The notes under the pieces: generated by a model | What the model saw: only the letters and a program-made list of their open reading frames with translations | The model's database searches: none | Told to the model about the DNA's origin: nothing | Source of the DNA: Anisakis pegreffii | Lineage: Eukaryota > Nematoda > Chromadorea > Rhabditida > Anisakidae | Assembly (NCBI GenBank): GCA_035041965.1 | Contig: JAPYMA010001195.1 | Coordinates: 1 to 64,000 of the forward strand | Length of the DNA: 64,000 bases | Direction: 5' to 3' | Position numbers and translations under genes: made by a program | Part shown: positions 1-11,425 of the stretch, piece by piece | Numbering within the stretch: the first letter of the stretch is position 1 | How the letters are laid out: each line of letters begins with the position of its first letter

Positions 1-1173
1 CTTACTTGTTGATGTATGAATGAGGTGTTGAAGCTTTGTACTTCATCTTACGATTCAACTGAGATCATCTCACTGACGTGACTATATCACAAATTATTTG
101 TTTATTAATTATTTATTATTTATTTATTGTTTTGTTAAATTAATCATTGTCACCGATTCCTTCATGTAATCAGTTTGAGTTACTATCAGTGAGACATCAC
201 TAATTACAATCGAGAGAATTTCAATTTCTTTACTACGCATGCCAATTGTGACCATTGAACATTAGCATTGCTCACGCCAAGCGTCATAACTCTCGTAGCT
301 TACCAATTGGCGACAATATTTAAAGAAGATTTCTGTATTACTCAATTTCGGCCACAATATGGTATATACTATGATTATAAATTATTCCTGTCGGGTGGGT
401 AGCAATTCAAATTATCTGTTGAATTTTTGCAATTAACGCAAAATCGAAAATCTCAAAAATATCTCGATTACTGGTAAATCTGTTAATTAAGTTTTATTCT
501 CCTGGATCTGAGCTACAAAATGATATATGAATTGCCCGGATTCATTCCCGCTGAACGGGTAGGAAATTCACACTTCTGAACATATTAGTCAAATGAAAAT
601 CCCACTTCCGTCACTTGGCGAACAGTCACTCCGTTTGTACTTGGCGAAGTGCTTACATATAAAGGGATGAATACACTCGCGAATTTTTTATATTTCAATA
701 TATTGTATTCTAAGTTTTATGTTATTATCTTGATTCTAATAGTAAGTAATTTTAGTAGCTTTTTCGATGTGCAGATTCCGATTCAAATGGTGATTTGTAT
801 TCCGAAGAACAGTCTTGTTAACCTTCTGAAAGAAAAAATTGATTCAAGAGATTTATTTTTGTATTCAGTGATGCGGATTTCGTTGCGATACAATCAATGT
901 TTTATAAGTGATGACTTGTCACCGATTGTATCATTCGTTAACCGAAATATTACGAATAATTAAACGTTCATTCTGGATAGAGCTGTCGTCTCAAAATGAT
1001 TATTGCAGTGTAAGCAATTCAACAGAAGTGTTGTGTTGTGTTGTGTTCAGTGTGCCCGAAGAACGCTTTTCGCGAAGCCAATTCTGATAATTCAACATTG
1101 AAGTCAACGAGTTTTTGGATATTCCCGGAAGTTTTGCACTGTTACGTTCCATCAGCGATAATCTACATTCATT
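1..1173. other. Intergenic / upstream region of the BTB gene
   Basis: AT-rich DNA upstream of the BTB-domain gene. I see no convincing coding exon; a 104-codon open frame at 649-963 has no recognisable domain and no supporting splice context. A short GTGTT-type repeat lies near 1029-1052. The stretch immediately before 1174 probably carries the promoter and 5' UTR, but I cannot place them. Confidence 0.5.
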
Positions 1174-4100
1174 ATGGGTTTCGATGGGTAAGTTTTCAAT
1201 GAATTCTTATCAATGCAGATATTTTTATGTAACTAAATTTGCTACTTCACCATAGAACTCTTATGCTATATCGTTGATCGTTTACATGTTGGTGTGAATC
1301 TGTGCATTAACTTTCATTATTTCATTCATTATGGCCAGAAACTGCACTGGAATATCAAAAAACCTCAAGAATTTACAGTGAATTTTCCCAAATTCCCATC
1401 AATTATGACACATCGTTGCTTATGAAATATTTCGAATCGGCCGCCTTGTTTCAGATCACTTCGTCAGCGTTCCTCTGCCGTCCAGCGTCAGCCATTTGGC
1501 GGTGGCTTTCGTCAGATGCAGCATCCCCCAGGTCAACAACCTCAACAACCAGGCGTTATCGCTCCACCTATGATGCATATGCCTCCAGGTGCACCAGTGC
1601 CCAACCAGCTACCCTATATGGCACAACAACAACCGATCGGTAGTCAGTCCAGTCATGGTGGTGTCAACAACATTCCGACGATCGACTCGACCAAGAACGG
1701 AACGGCAGCCATCGGTGAAGTGCCACCCGAAGAGCCGGCACATCATATGGAGGTGGAGGAGGAAAAGGAGCCGAAAGAACCAACGTTGGCAGAGCGAGTC
1801 TCAACGCTACGTGAGAACAGCATCGGTTTTGATGTGATCTTCCATGTTGGACCATCGAATAATCCTAAGGTTTTGATATCTTTTGATATTTTTCAAGTTT
1901 GCTTTTATTTAGTTGTTTTTTGTTGCATCATTGTGATTATTTGACAAAGAGAATTATTATTGTATGGTAGTTATATTTTTAATTTAGATTGTACAAGCAC
2001 ATCGTGCCATATTGGCTGCAGGCTCAAAGGTGCTCTCGAACACGTTCTTCAACTCGGATGTGTCTACTCCACCGAGCAAGAAACCGAAACCCGGTCAGTT
2101 CATTTCAATTCCATTCATTTTTTATTCATGCACTGAAAATGATCGCTGTATTATACTCTTATATTAGTGTTTGCATAGGATCGTGACTTTTAAGCATGAC
2201 TCCCGTGTGAGAACTTGACAAAATGACGGCACTCTATGTAATTTCATTAACATATCATGAATGACACACCAGTCAATGATTGTGTTTCTTTTTAGTACTC
2301 TTTGTAATGTCGAGTGATTAAGTAGAGATTTTTTCGCGGAAAACGAAAAGCGCTCAATTTATATTTTCGAAGAAACGCACAATCAATTCGGCCAGAAAGG
2401 AAGGTAATCTTTGCAAGAGGTAGTATTTCTTGCAGGAAGCGCCAGCAATTCTGGTAAGTTAGTGCTGGAATATCCGGACGTGAATCCGGTGGCATTCGAT
2501 ACGGTCATTGACTATCTCTACTCGGATTTCGAACCGAAAGCGATCAACATCAACGAATCGGCTGTGCTCGACACACTTTATGCAGGCTAGTAGTGATTGT
2601 GAGACGCTTTCACATTTTTTCTATCTGAACAACTGTCTTCTCACATGCGTCATATCCGTTTGAATGATCACGTCGTACCTTATGTCACCCTGAAATGTCA
2701 TTGGCAACATTAGAAATTTATTTTAGCCTTCTTCGAACTCCACGTTACATTCCGTTAAAAAAGAAAAGAATCATGAAAATGTTCCAAAATGTTTGGTAAT
2801 CATCAAACACAACTTCGTTCCATGAACGTGTCTCCAAAGGATTTTTGATTCCGATGATTCGAAGATCGTGATTCGTGAATGGTGGCTCATACGAGTAGTT
2901 TAGCACTGCCTTAGAAGTTGTTAGGTAGTGAATGGGTGCTGGTATGGTTGGAATATCTAGTCAGCATACGCATATTTTTTGATTACAATTTTCCATGAAG
3001 AATGGAAATTAATAAATAGGTTCGTGAGTATTTACATGTCATGCATTTTAGCACGTAAATTCGAAATTCCACAACTGGAGAAGGCATGCATCGTGCTGTT
3101 GGGTGATATAAGTCCATCGGTTGCGGTCGCGTTGATTGAGCAGGCCGATAAACACCGCTCGAAACAACTCATCGAGAAGTGTTTTGAGGTGATCGATGCT
3201 GAAACTGATGGCGCTCTATCGGCTGATTGTTAGTTTCTTATGAAACCTTATTGATGAGATAATAGATTATTCTTTTAAGCAGATAATGTTTTTAGGCAAG
3301 AGGATTTTGTTCGTGTTAGGGATCATTTTTGTGGCTTTTGTAGCATAGATAATGGAAATTTGATTGTTAGCGAAAGCTTGAAACTATTGATTTGCCTCAT
3401 TGTAGTGGATGTATTGTGATGTTGAGATGTTTTGAATAGATCGTTGGTTGGTGAGTTCGTAATAGTTGGTGATTGATTGGTTTTAGCGTTGACGAGATTG
3501 ACAAAAGAATCGCTGAAAAGAGTTGTGGAACGGTCGCAGTTGTCACCATCCGATGAAATTATGATATTTCGTGCCGTATGCGCATGGGCCGAAGCGGTTT
3601 GTTGCTCTGCTGATTGATTTTCCTCGAGTTTGAAACTTGAATCATGTTTCTGGTGTGGTTATCGATGAGATAAAAACGTTGTGTGAAATCATAAAGATTG
3701 AAAATGTTTCTGGTGTGGTTATTAGTGAGCGATTTGGATTGTATTATTTGGATTGTTTAAGGAGTGCGCACGTCAAGGTGATAATTCACCAACACCGCAG
3801 AAGAAACGGCAAGTTTTGGGTGATGTCTTCAATGCGGTACGATTCCCAACGATGAGCGTGGAGGAATTCGGTGAAGTTGGTAGGTGCAAATTGATAAATT
3901 GCAAATTTTGTTTGAAACTTCCGCATTATTTGTTTGGATCGGCACATTATTTTGACTGTGAAATAATCAGGAATCTACTAGGGATGTTGTTTATTATTCT
4001 CATCTCACTCACCTAAAATGTTGAATGTGGAGCGTTTAGGTTTGTGATGAACGTGAAGGCTTGATTTGATTTATTTGTTTGGGATTGTTGGAGGTTTTTA

Positions 4101-7100
4101 TTGGTAAAGTTTAACATAAGAGTGAGTATGATCTATTCTATTGTATTGCAATTACATTGCAGCCAACAGTGGAATGTTAACCGACGGTGAGATTGGCTTA
4201 CTATTCCGTTACATCTCGTCAACGGTACATCCGAAGCTGGATTTGCCGTTCTCGCAAGTTGGTCAGTATTTTAAAAAATTTTTCTGATACGACAATTTCG
4301 CGGCAGTTTTGAGTCTTTAACGAATGTTGACATAGTTTTATATTGGCACAAATTTTTGTGTACATTGGAGTTTATTTGTGCAGATTTATTCCGAAGTTAT
4401 GCGAAGAATGTTTTCAGAGTTGAGTAAATAAAAAATTTGATGTTATTTTTTCAGAGCGTCGATGCTTGGGACGTTCGAAACAGGTTGTGAAACGCTATTT
4501 GACGTTATCAAAGAATCCATGCAAGAAAACGCGAAGCAGCATTTGGTGGGTTATATTAATTGTTTGTGTTTCGCATTTCTTCCACTCGTTTTTTTTAGAA
4601 TGCGTTCGTTGAGAGCGATTATGAAATGAAGTTTATTGGATAGCATGAAATATTGCATTGAATCACGCTCATTCAACAGAAATGATTATTAGTCGTGTTC
4701 GGTTGCATTTCATTCGATTGAAATTGTTTTGTTTCTTCATTGCGTCAGATGTTGTCGCCCAGTTGCAATAAGTCCTATTAGCTGGGTTGGATATCAGAGA
4801 AGTCTGGTACTGAATGGGTAGGTGACCGCGGTCCGAATCAGTAGTGGTTTATTGTGAGCAATTTGAAACAGAGCAGTTCACTGGTTCTTTTTTTTGTTTC
4901 GTTTTGCAGTAAAGAGACGTGCGTGCTTAACTAAGTTTGGAGAAATATTTATTCTATTGTTTATTTATTGATTTGTTCAATTTTATTTTGTTGCATTATA
5001 TTATATTGCAAATATTATATATCGTATAGAAGATTAACTATATCGTTTGAAATTATTTATGCCGTGCAGTTGAACGGTTCTTCTCATTTATCCGATCGAA
5101 GAGATTTGCATTATTGGCGATAAGCGAAATTTCTCGTTATTGTCAATCGTTGAATAGCAATACGATGAAAAATATGAATAATGCAAATTGTAATGATAAA
5201 TAAAGGAAGATGAATGGAAAATTATAAAGAAATATATACGATAAGCAAATATATTTATATAATGTATTTGTTGTTATATATGTTAAGGTTCATTGTGAAT
5301 CGCGAGATTTTGGTGACAGCATTGGGAGTATATGGTTTTATACACGCAAGTGAGTCAGATTCAGAAGCAACTAAGTGGGAAACCACACTCGATATAGAGG
5401 TTTATTTTGGGCAATTTATATAAAATCTATTATATTCATTGATCTTATATTCACAATTGGATTATATGCAGCACATTGATTATGTTATCTATCGTCTCTG
5501 TTATGATCTGAGCAGATAATAATAATGATTATTATTTGAACTTATCGTATGCTCCCAGCATATAATCTATAGCGCATGCTTATAAAACGACTATGAACAT
5601 AGGTTTATTTATATGGAATTAAGTGATAGGTCTTATAAAACTGACAATATTTGTGTCTATATACGTCTTATATTCCCATCATTATAATATCAATATTATA
5701 ATTAACAATTCCCAGCAGTTCCATGGTGGGTAGAGCGTAGAAAAAGGATATTGCTTAATTAGGTAATAGTATTGTGCTAACAATAATAAGAGTTTTGGGT
5801 TACATTCAAGCGTTACATTCAAAAGGTGAGTTTCGACGGTTTTTGTTCCTTATAGCAACTTATGACTTTCTAGTTCATAGAGTTAGCTGCTGTTCTCTGT
5901 TGAATGGACAAATATGAATTGTGTAGCGTTTCTTTGCATAATAGTCGGTATTCTGTCAGATATCGAAGCAGATATAGTCCACGATAGAGCAGTATTTATG
6001 GGTTATGAAAAGGTGTTATTTTTGAGAAGATTGATTGTTTCTTGTGTAGAGAGTTAAGAGTATGATGCGATATTGATGCTCTGAAAAGTTAAATGCTTTA
6101 AAGAAAAAGTCAAGTGCGATCACATTGTATAATTTGATGTTTTCGGATAACTGTCTCATGTGATTATTTTTCAGTGCATTTTTATGCGTTTGTCAACATG
6201 AGACAATCTTCTTATTATTAGGCAATCTTCTGATTAAAACAAATAAACGACTGATTATTACTTCAGTCGTCTGTTTGTTTTTTAGCACACTGTCGTGACA
6301 GCCACTCTTAATCAGTGTGAACTTCTCATCTTTATCTAATGTTATCATTTCTCATTTCAAGCCATCTGACCGATATCTCATTGTTCCTCTTAAATGCTAT
6401 TGCTGATTTGCTATGCGAATCTGTCCCAGTAGCAAACATTGCAGCTGACAGACAATAAATATGATCCAATCTCTGCTTATGAATTGGATTTGTCATTTAT
6501 TAATCGTTTGCCGTGGAATATTCAGCTGGAATGCGCCGAGCCTGGTCATAGGATGAAGGAACACGCGACCGTGACGATAGCTGGTCTGTATGGTGATATG
6601 CGTCCTGTGGTGGCGCGTTTCAAGAGGCCCACTCGTATATCGCCTAATGTACCGCACAGAGCATCGATTCAATTTAAGGTGAGATGCTGTTTTCAGCTGA
6701 AATGCTGCTCTAGTGTTAACTTGCGATAGAGAAGGATTTATGTTCTGAAAAAACCCGGGGATTTGGGAATTTGATGAAACTGTTGATATTTTAAGGAAGA
6801 CGTCGAAACGTACGCAGGCGCGAATGGAGCCGAAGACATTCGTGTTCACATCGGGCAAGGAGGGGTGGGTGGTGCGCAGGAGACGTCTTCAGGCGCTGAC
6901 GGGGATATGTTCGCGGCGGCGGCGACAGACCCGTCAAGCATCGTACATTTTGCGTTCCACAACGACGATCCGAATGGGATTCGTCGTGGCATGACGCGAG
7001 GACCGGCCGTATTCACGAACGCCATCGGTGGCTTCTACAATCGACCGCAGCAGTATCGCCCGGTGCCGTCGATCAGTGAGGGTTGCCTCTACGAAGGACA

Positions 7101-7188
7101 AATCCCCGAGATCCACTTCTTAGCGCCGGCACTTCCAAAGCCAGAAGCAGCTGCTGCCACAACCACCACCACCATAAAGACTGATTAA
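1174..7188 (+). CDS. BTB-BACK-PHR domain protein (BTBD1/2/3/6-like)
   Basis: Probable cullin-3 substrate adaptor; BTBD1/2/6 relatives are cytoplasmic. Exons: 1174-1187, 1455-1869, 1988-2093, 2436-2585, 3052-3228, 3487-3596, 3762-3879, 4163-4261, 4455-4549 (or 4545), 6445-6678, 6796-7188; about 636 aa. The N-terminus is Pro/Gln-rich (PPGQQPQQPG), then acidic. The BTB domain (GFDVIFHVG, VQAHRAILAAGSKVL) spans exons 2-4, BACK spans exons 5-8 (ARKFEIPQLEKAC, AVCAWAEAE), and the C-terminus matches the end of a PHR domain (ISPNV, then EGQIPEIHF). The start is the ATG just before the first donor, joined in phase to exon 2. Oddities: the exon 4 donor reads GC, not GT, and the start of the PHR domain is not found, so a small exon between 4550 and 6444 may be missing. 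BTB and BACK calls are firm; the join at exon 9 is tentative. Confidence 0.85.
2586..3051 (+). other. Probable GC-AG intron in the BTB gene
   Basis: The upstream exon ends TATGCAG and is followed by GCTAGT. No GT is available at a position that keeps the BTB-BACK reading frame. The downstream acceptor is TTTTAG before CACGTAAATTC, and the join gives the family sequence LYAARKFE with phase 1 on both sides. Confidence 0.6.
4755..4852 (+). pseudogene. 5S rRNA-like fragment
   Basis: The run AGCTGGGTTGG, then GGTACTGAATGGGTAGGTGACCGC, split by a few extra bases, resembles the internal-control and 3' half of metazoan 5S rRNA (AGCAGGGTCGG then GTACTTGGATGGGAGACCGC). The first half is not recognisable. 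It lies in the long intron of the BTB gene. It could be a degenerate 5S copy or a 5S-derived SINE. The identification is by eye only. Confidence 0.35.
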
Positions 7189-7697
7189 GCTGTCTGAGTA
7201 GTTTGAGTCGGATTATTTTGCAGTGAGCTTGCTTTGATTTGTGTTGTTTGTGTTGATGATAATTTGATAACGATAATAATCAAAATGAGCTCTAGATCCG
7301 AATACCGCAGTAATGTTTTTGATGTTTTTAGTTTGTTTTGATATATTCTTCTGGAGTTGAAATGGTTCAGTTACATCCCATTATCATTCATTTAGTTTGT
7401 TGGATGTTTATTTGAGTAACGTTCGAATTTGATTTCGTTTACAGTCCGAAAAAATTTTGATTTTACTTATTTTACTTATGTTTGGACTCAAAATGCAATT
7501 GAATGGTTTTGTGGTCATTAAGCAAACTGTTTGATGTGTAATCGTGAATTTTTGATCCCTTTTTTGTTCCTTCTTGTTTGTTCTGTTTGCCATCGTCAAA
7601 CTGTCTGCTGGTATTTGTTGTTTCCTTTATCTTCCTTTCTTATGTTTTCTATTTTTTAAAATATTCTTATCACGTGTACTCTTGTTATAACCACTAA

Positions 7698-7736
<39 letters not shown>

Positions 7737-9713
7737 CATTATTATTATCATTAACGTTTTCATAATTACAACTATTGTTATGATAATGAACTTGTGGAAG
7801 ATTATTCAATTTTTGGATGGTATTCGTTGCGTAAGTAAAGGGTTAGCATATGAATGAAGAGAGTTGAGTTGAGAGTCATCTGATCGTTTCGTTGTTTTTT
7901 TTGATTTCGCAGTTTTTGTCGTTTCCTCCTCACGATTTCAGTGATTTTTCTTACGATCAATCTGATAGTGAATCAATTCCTCATGCATTCATTCATACTC
8001 TTTCTTTGCTTTTTGAAACAAAAAACAAATGTGTATGCCCTATCTCAACCTCTTCCGTTGTCATGTTTTGATATGATAATATTTTGCACAATAAAAGTTT
8101 GTTGTTGAAAAGTTTTCTTCTCAGCACAGCATTCACACAAGAAAAACAAAATAAACATTTCATGAAGAGCCCCATAAAATTTGAGCGATGTCCTTGAAAG
8201 AATCCGAATGACTGGGTTGTTTTTAGCTACAAAGTCAGTCAGTACTGGAGACGAAAAACAGGAATGGATAGTTCAGCGAACAACCAGCAAGCAAGATTTA
8301 TTCAACTATTCTCTTTTTTAGTGGTTCAATTGAAAAGAATTTAAAAAATTATTATACTTACTGTTAAAATGTTAACAGATGTGATGTGAATATCAGATCA
8401 CCAACAGAATTGTCCTTAAGATTGTTAGCTAAGTGAATGACGATAGTAACAAAGTGATCATTAGATCACAAAATATGATCAGAACTAACTGGACAATTTA
8501 TTTGATATAAATTTCTAGAAGGGTTGACGAATCACACTTCATCATATGGTATCATATTGTTTTAGTGTTAGTGAATTGTCTATTTTGTCTATTGCCTCGC
8601 TATTTTATTGAGTGTTTCTTACGATGATGTTATCATTGAAAACGAAAGGAAAGGAAACCTTATTTCCCATTTACTACCAAAAAAATCACTCTTAAATTCA
8701 CCAAACTGTGAACCTTGTCCTTACTCTTCTTGTTCGCCTTCTTCCCACCTCTCAACTCCTAACAGGTTCTAGTTGTTGAATCGTCCGTCACCGTTGTTCA
8801 TATAAAACACTAGTCAGCTGCGTACGAACCTGCAATCCACCATCAGCAGCAGCAGCAGTCAAGTAATCAAGTTATATTCAACAAGTTATCATTGTCACTG
8901 ATAATTGAATGAAATTACTTTCTATTATTCGTGATGTGTCATCATGCTTGTTGAGAATTTATCTTTTCGTTTAATTTTTTGCATTTTATCAGTTATTCTG
9001 TATGATCCAAGACAATATCTATGATCTACGGTTCGGTATCCATGATCCAAAACAAGTCTTTCAACTAACCACCAATTGTGTGTTGAGCTGGATTGCAACT
9101 GGATGAAAATGTTCTGATATGTTCCAATTACTTCTGCTTAGGTAGTAGAATAAAAGATTTTCGCAGTGTTGTTGTCTCATTATAATGATCTCCTACATCG
9201 TGCGCTTTAATCGAAACGGAAACTTTTTCGCTTATTGTTTAGCAAAAGATGTTTGAGGAAAATTTTTACGTGTTTTTATGTTGAATCTATAACAGAGAAT
9301 TGCTTGAGCTCAACTAGAATTGACTGTTCACATTGCTCTTTGAATAAGTTTTCGTCTCATTGAATGTGATTGATAAATGTTATCGAGGATAAGCCACCAC
9401 TCTCAAATGTTCCGTGCACTCGCAATCGCTTGGTGTCTGAAGGAACATTGCTTGGTTGATGTAGAAACTATTATAAAGAGGAGGTGATTCAATTCGCAAG
9501 TGATTTGACTGGAATTGATTCGAGTAATTTTTTTGTCGCATTAAATGTGATTGATGAATGTTATCGAGGAACGAACGCTTCGAAATGATCAGTTTTTTGT
9601 CTCGCCAAATGTTAAAGATTCAGAAAGAAACACAAATATTGACGAGGTTCACTACCACGAAGACGAATCACTGACTAACTCTACGCCACTTTCAGCACAC
9701 TGAATCAAAAAAA
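7189..9713. other. Intergenic region
   Basis: Gap between the BTB gene and the proline-rich gene. It contains an ATT trinucleotide microsatellite (about 7696-7755), a short CAG run near 8850, and two imperfect copies of a roughly 30-bp motif (9360-9390 and 9541-9571, core TGTGATTGATRAATGTTATCGAGGA). The bases before 9714 include TTTCAG at 9689-9694, which could be a cis or trans splice acceptor for the next gene. No coding exon is evident. Confidence 0.55.
7696..7755. repeat. ATT microsatellite
   Basis: Nearly perfect tandem ATT trinucleotides interrupted by occasional ATC. An Asn-rich open frame on the minus strand across it is a by-product of the repeat. Confidence 0.95.
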
Positions 9714-10577
9714 ATGTCATCGAACAGCAATGTTTTGCTCGTAATTTCCTTAATGATTGCTGTACAGTTACATTCAGTGGCCGCATATAGATGGCACAGA
9801 TACCATCGGCGACCCTACGACTCGTACCGTAGAGGGCAATATCCTGACCGGCAGCCTTACCCATCGAATCCGGCCTACCCGCCGAACCCGGCATACCCGC
9901 CGAACCCGGCCTACCCGCCGAACCCGGCCTACCCGCCGAACCCGGCATACCCGCCGAACCCGGCCTACCCGCCAAACCAAGGAGGTGGCTACCCGCCGAA
10001 TCGAGGAGGTGGCTACCCACCGAATCAAGGAGGCGGCCAGTGGAACAATCGACCACCGTATGATCGAGGCACACCACCGCCTCAGCCCGGGGGTGGCTCA
10101 GGAGCTCAAGGTGGCGGACCTTCGCCAGGTGGCCCAACAACTACGCCAGCACCTGGGTAAGTCAGAAGTGAACCAATGACAAGAAATGATCATTGCGGTT
10201 TGATCCACACGTCGTATGGAGAGTTCATATTTTATCAGTTATCGTTTAAGGACTAATCCATTGGAAGATCTATTAATCGCAAGTGAATTACGCATGAGTA
10301 AATTATTATGCAAATAGAAAGCAATAAGATGGAGTGCAGAGTGCACCTCTCTCAAAATTTGTTAGAATTACCATTATCATTAAAAATAATTAACACCGTG
10401 TTTGTCTTCAGTGCGAAGAAAAAAACGAGTCTCGATTTGGTCATCCAAAAGGGTCCTATACTTGGTTTACCATGGATCACAGGCTTTGGAATTAACGGCA
10501 AAATTTATGATCCATTCTTGCGGGGACGATACACGGATAAAGTTGACGTCGTCAGACTCGGAATCCCAACTGGATGA
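9714..10577 (+). CDS. Secreted proline-rich tandem-repeat protein
   Basis: Two exons, 9714-10156 and 10412-10577, joined with GTAAGT and TTCAG so that GG plus T forms a glycine codon; 202 aa plus stop. Residues 1-24 form a signal peptide (LLVISLMIAVQLHSVAA). The mature part begins with a Tyr/Arg-rich stretch, then six tandem NPAYPP hexapeptides, then NQGGGYPP/NRGGGYPP repeats, then a Gly/Pro linker. Exon 2 adds a basic, non-repetitive C-terminus (GPILGLPWITGFGINGK). A polyadenylation-like AATAAA lies near 10729. I do not recognise a family; composition suggests an extracellular matrix, cuticle-associated or secretory product. TTTCAG sits 19 bases before the ATG and may be a splice acceptor for a leader. 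Confidence 0.8.
9872..9985 (+). repeat. 18-bp coding tandem repeat (NPAYPP)
   Basis: About six near-perfect 18-bp units encoding NPAYPP. The units differ mainly at GCATAC/GCCTAC, both encoding Ala-Tyr. Because the unit is a multiple of three and GC-rich, several other frames on both strands stay open across it. Confidence 0.9.
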
Positions 10578-11425
10578 TCTGGACGACAATCAAACGAATC
10601 AACATCACCGATGATCAACGCATCAGCATTAAATGAATGCTTCATCAAACGCTTTTATATTACAGTTAATTTCTGATTTATCTTTTAGCCATGTGCATCT
10701 TCTGTATCTAGATCAACCATTATGAAAGCAATAAACTGTTTTTCCAACAAAGTGAACAGCAGCATCTCTCTTGTTTCTGCAATGGAAGTGAGCGATCTTC
10801 ATGGATGAATAAAACAATTCTTTACGTCGTCGTTGTGAGGGGACTGCATTTTGATGAATTCAACGAACAAAGATAACAATATTCTCATTCTAAGACATTT
10901 TATTACAATGGAATTGATTATGTGCAGCATATTTGAACATGACATTTGAAGCGTTAATACAACATTTACTTCATTTACCTTATTTTCACTGATATTAATA
11001 CAATTACCTTATCAAATTGTGGGTAATTTTTCAGGTCGCATCAAGTAAATCAACTGATCTTTCACTAGGTCATTTAGAGCAAAACTGTTCTCTTCAGGAA
11101 CGATTAAGTTACCCATGAATTTGACACAGTCTATTTGACAAATCAAATCAATGTTGGATTCGATGATAATGAATGAAAGAAATAGATGATGTTCAAGAAT
11201 TGATAGACTTAAACCGTGAATATGTGATAACACAATGAATTTACCGATTTTATCATCACCAATTAAACTCACTGAGCATAATTATCGTATTGATGTTGAT
11301 ATCACATAGGATAGCAAGTAAAACAACAGTAAAGATGTAATAGAAACAACAGTAATAATGAAGACAACACAGTCAGTACCAATGAGATAAATGCTAGAGC
11401 AATGGCATCGCATAAACGCTAAAGA
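10578..11425. other. Intergenic region between convergent genes
   Basis: The proline-rich gene (+) and the patched-related gene (-) converge here, so both 3' UTRs lie in this stretch. AATAAA near 10729 serves the plus-strand gene. No coding exon is seen. Confidence 0.6.

Noticed and set aside
4915..4950. Possible spliced-leader RNA gene beside the 5S-like segment (CTTAACTAAGTTTGG)
   Set aside because: Only a short partial match to the nematode SL1 leader; no donor or Sm-site arrangement could be seen.
9652..10140. 162-codon minus-strand frame rich in GSAGRP repeats
   Set aside because: It is the antisense of the NPAYPP coding repeat and has no signal or splice support; the plus-strand frame has both.
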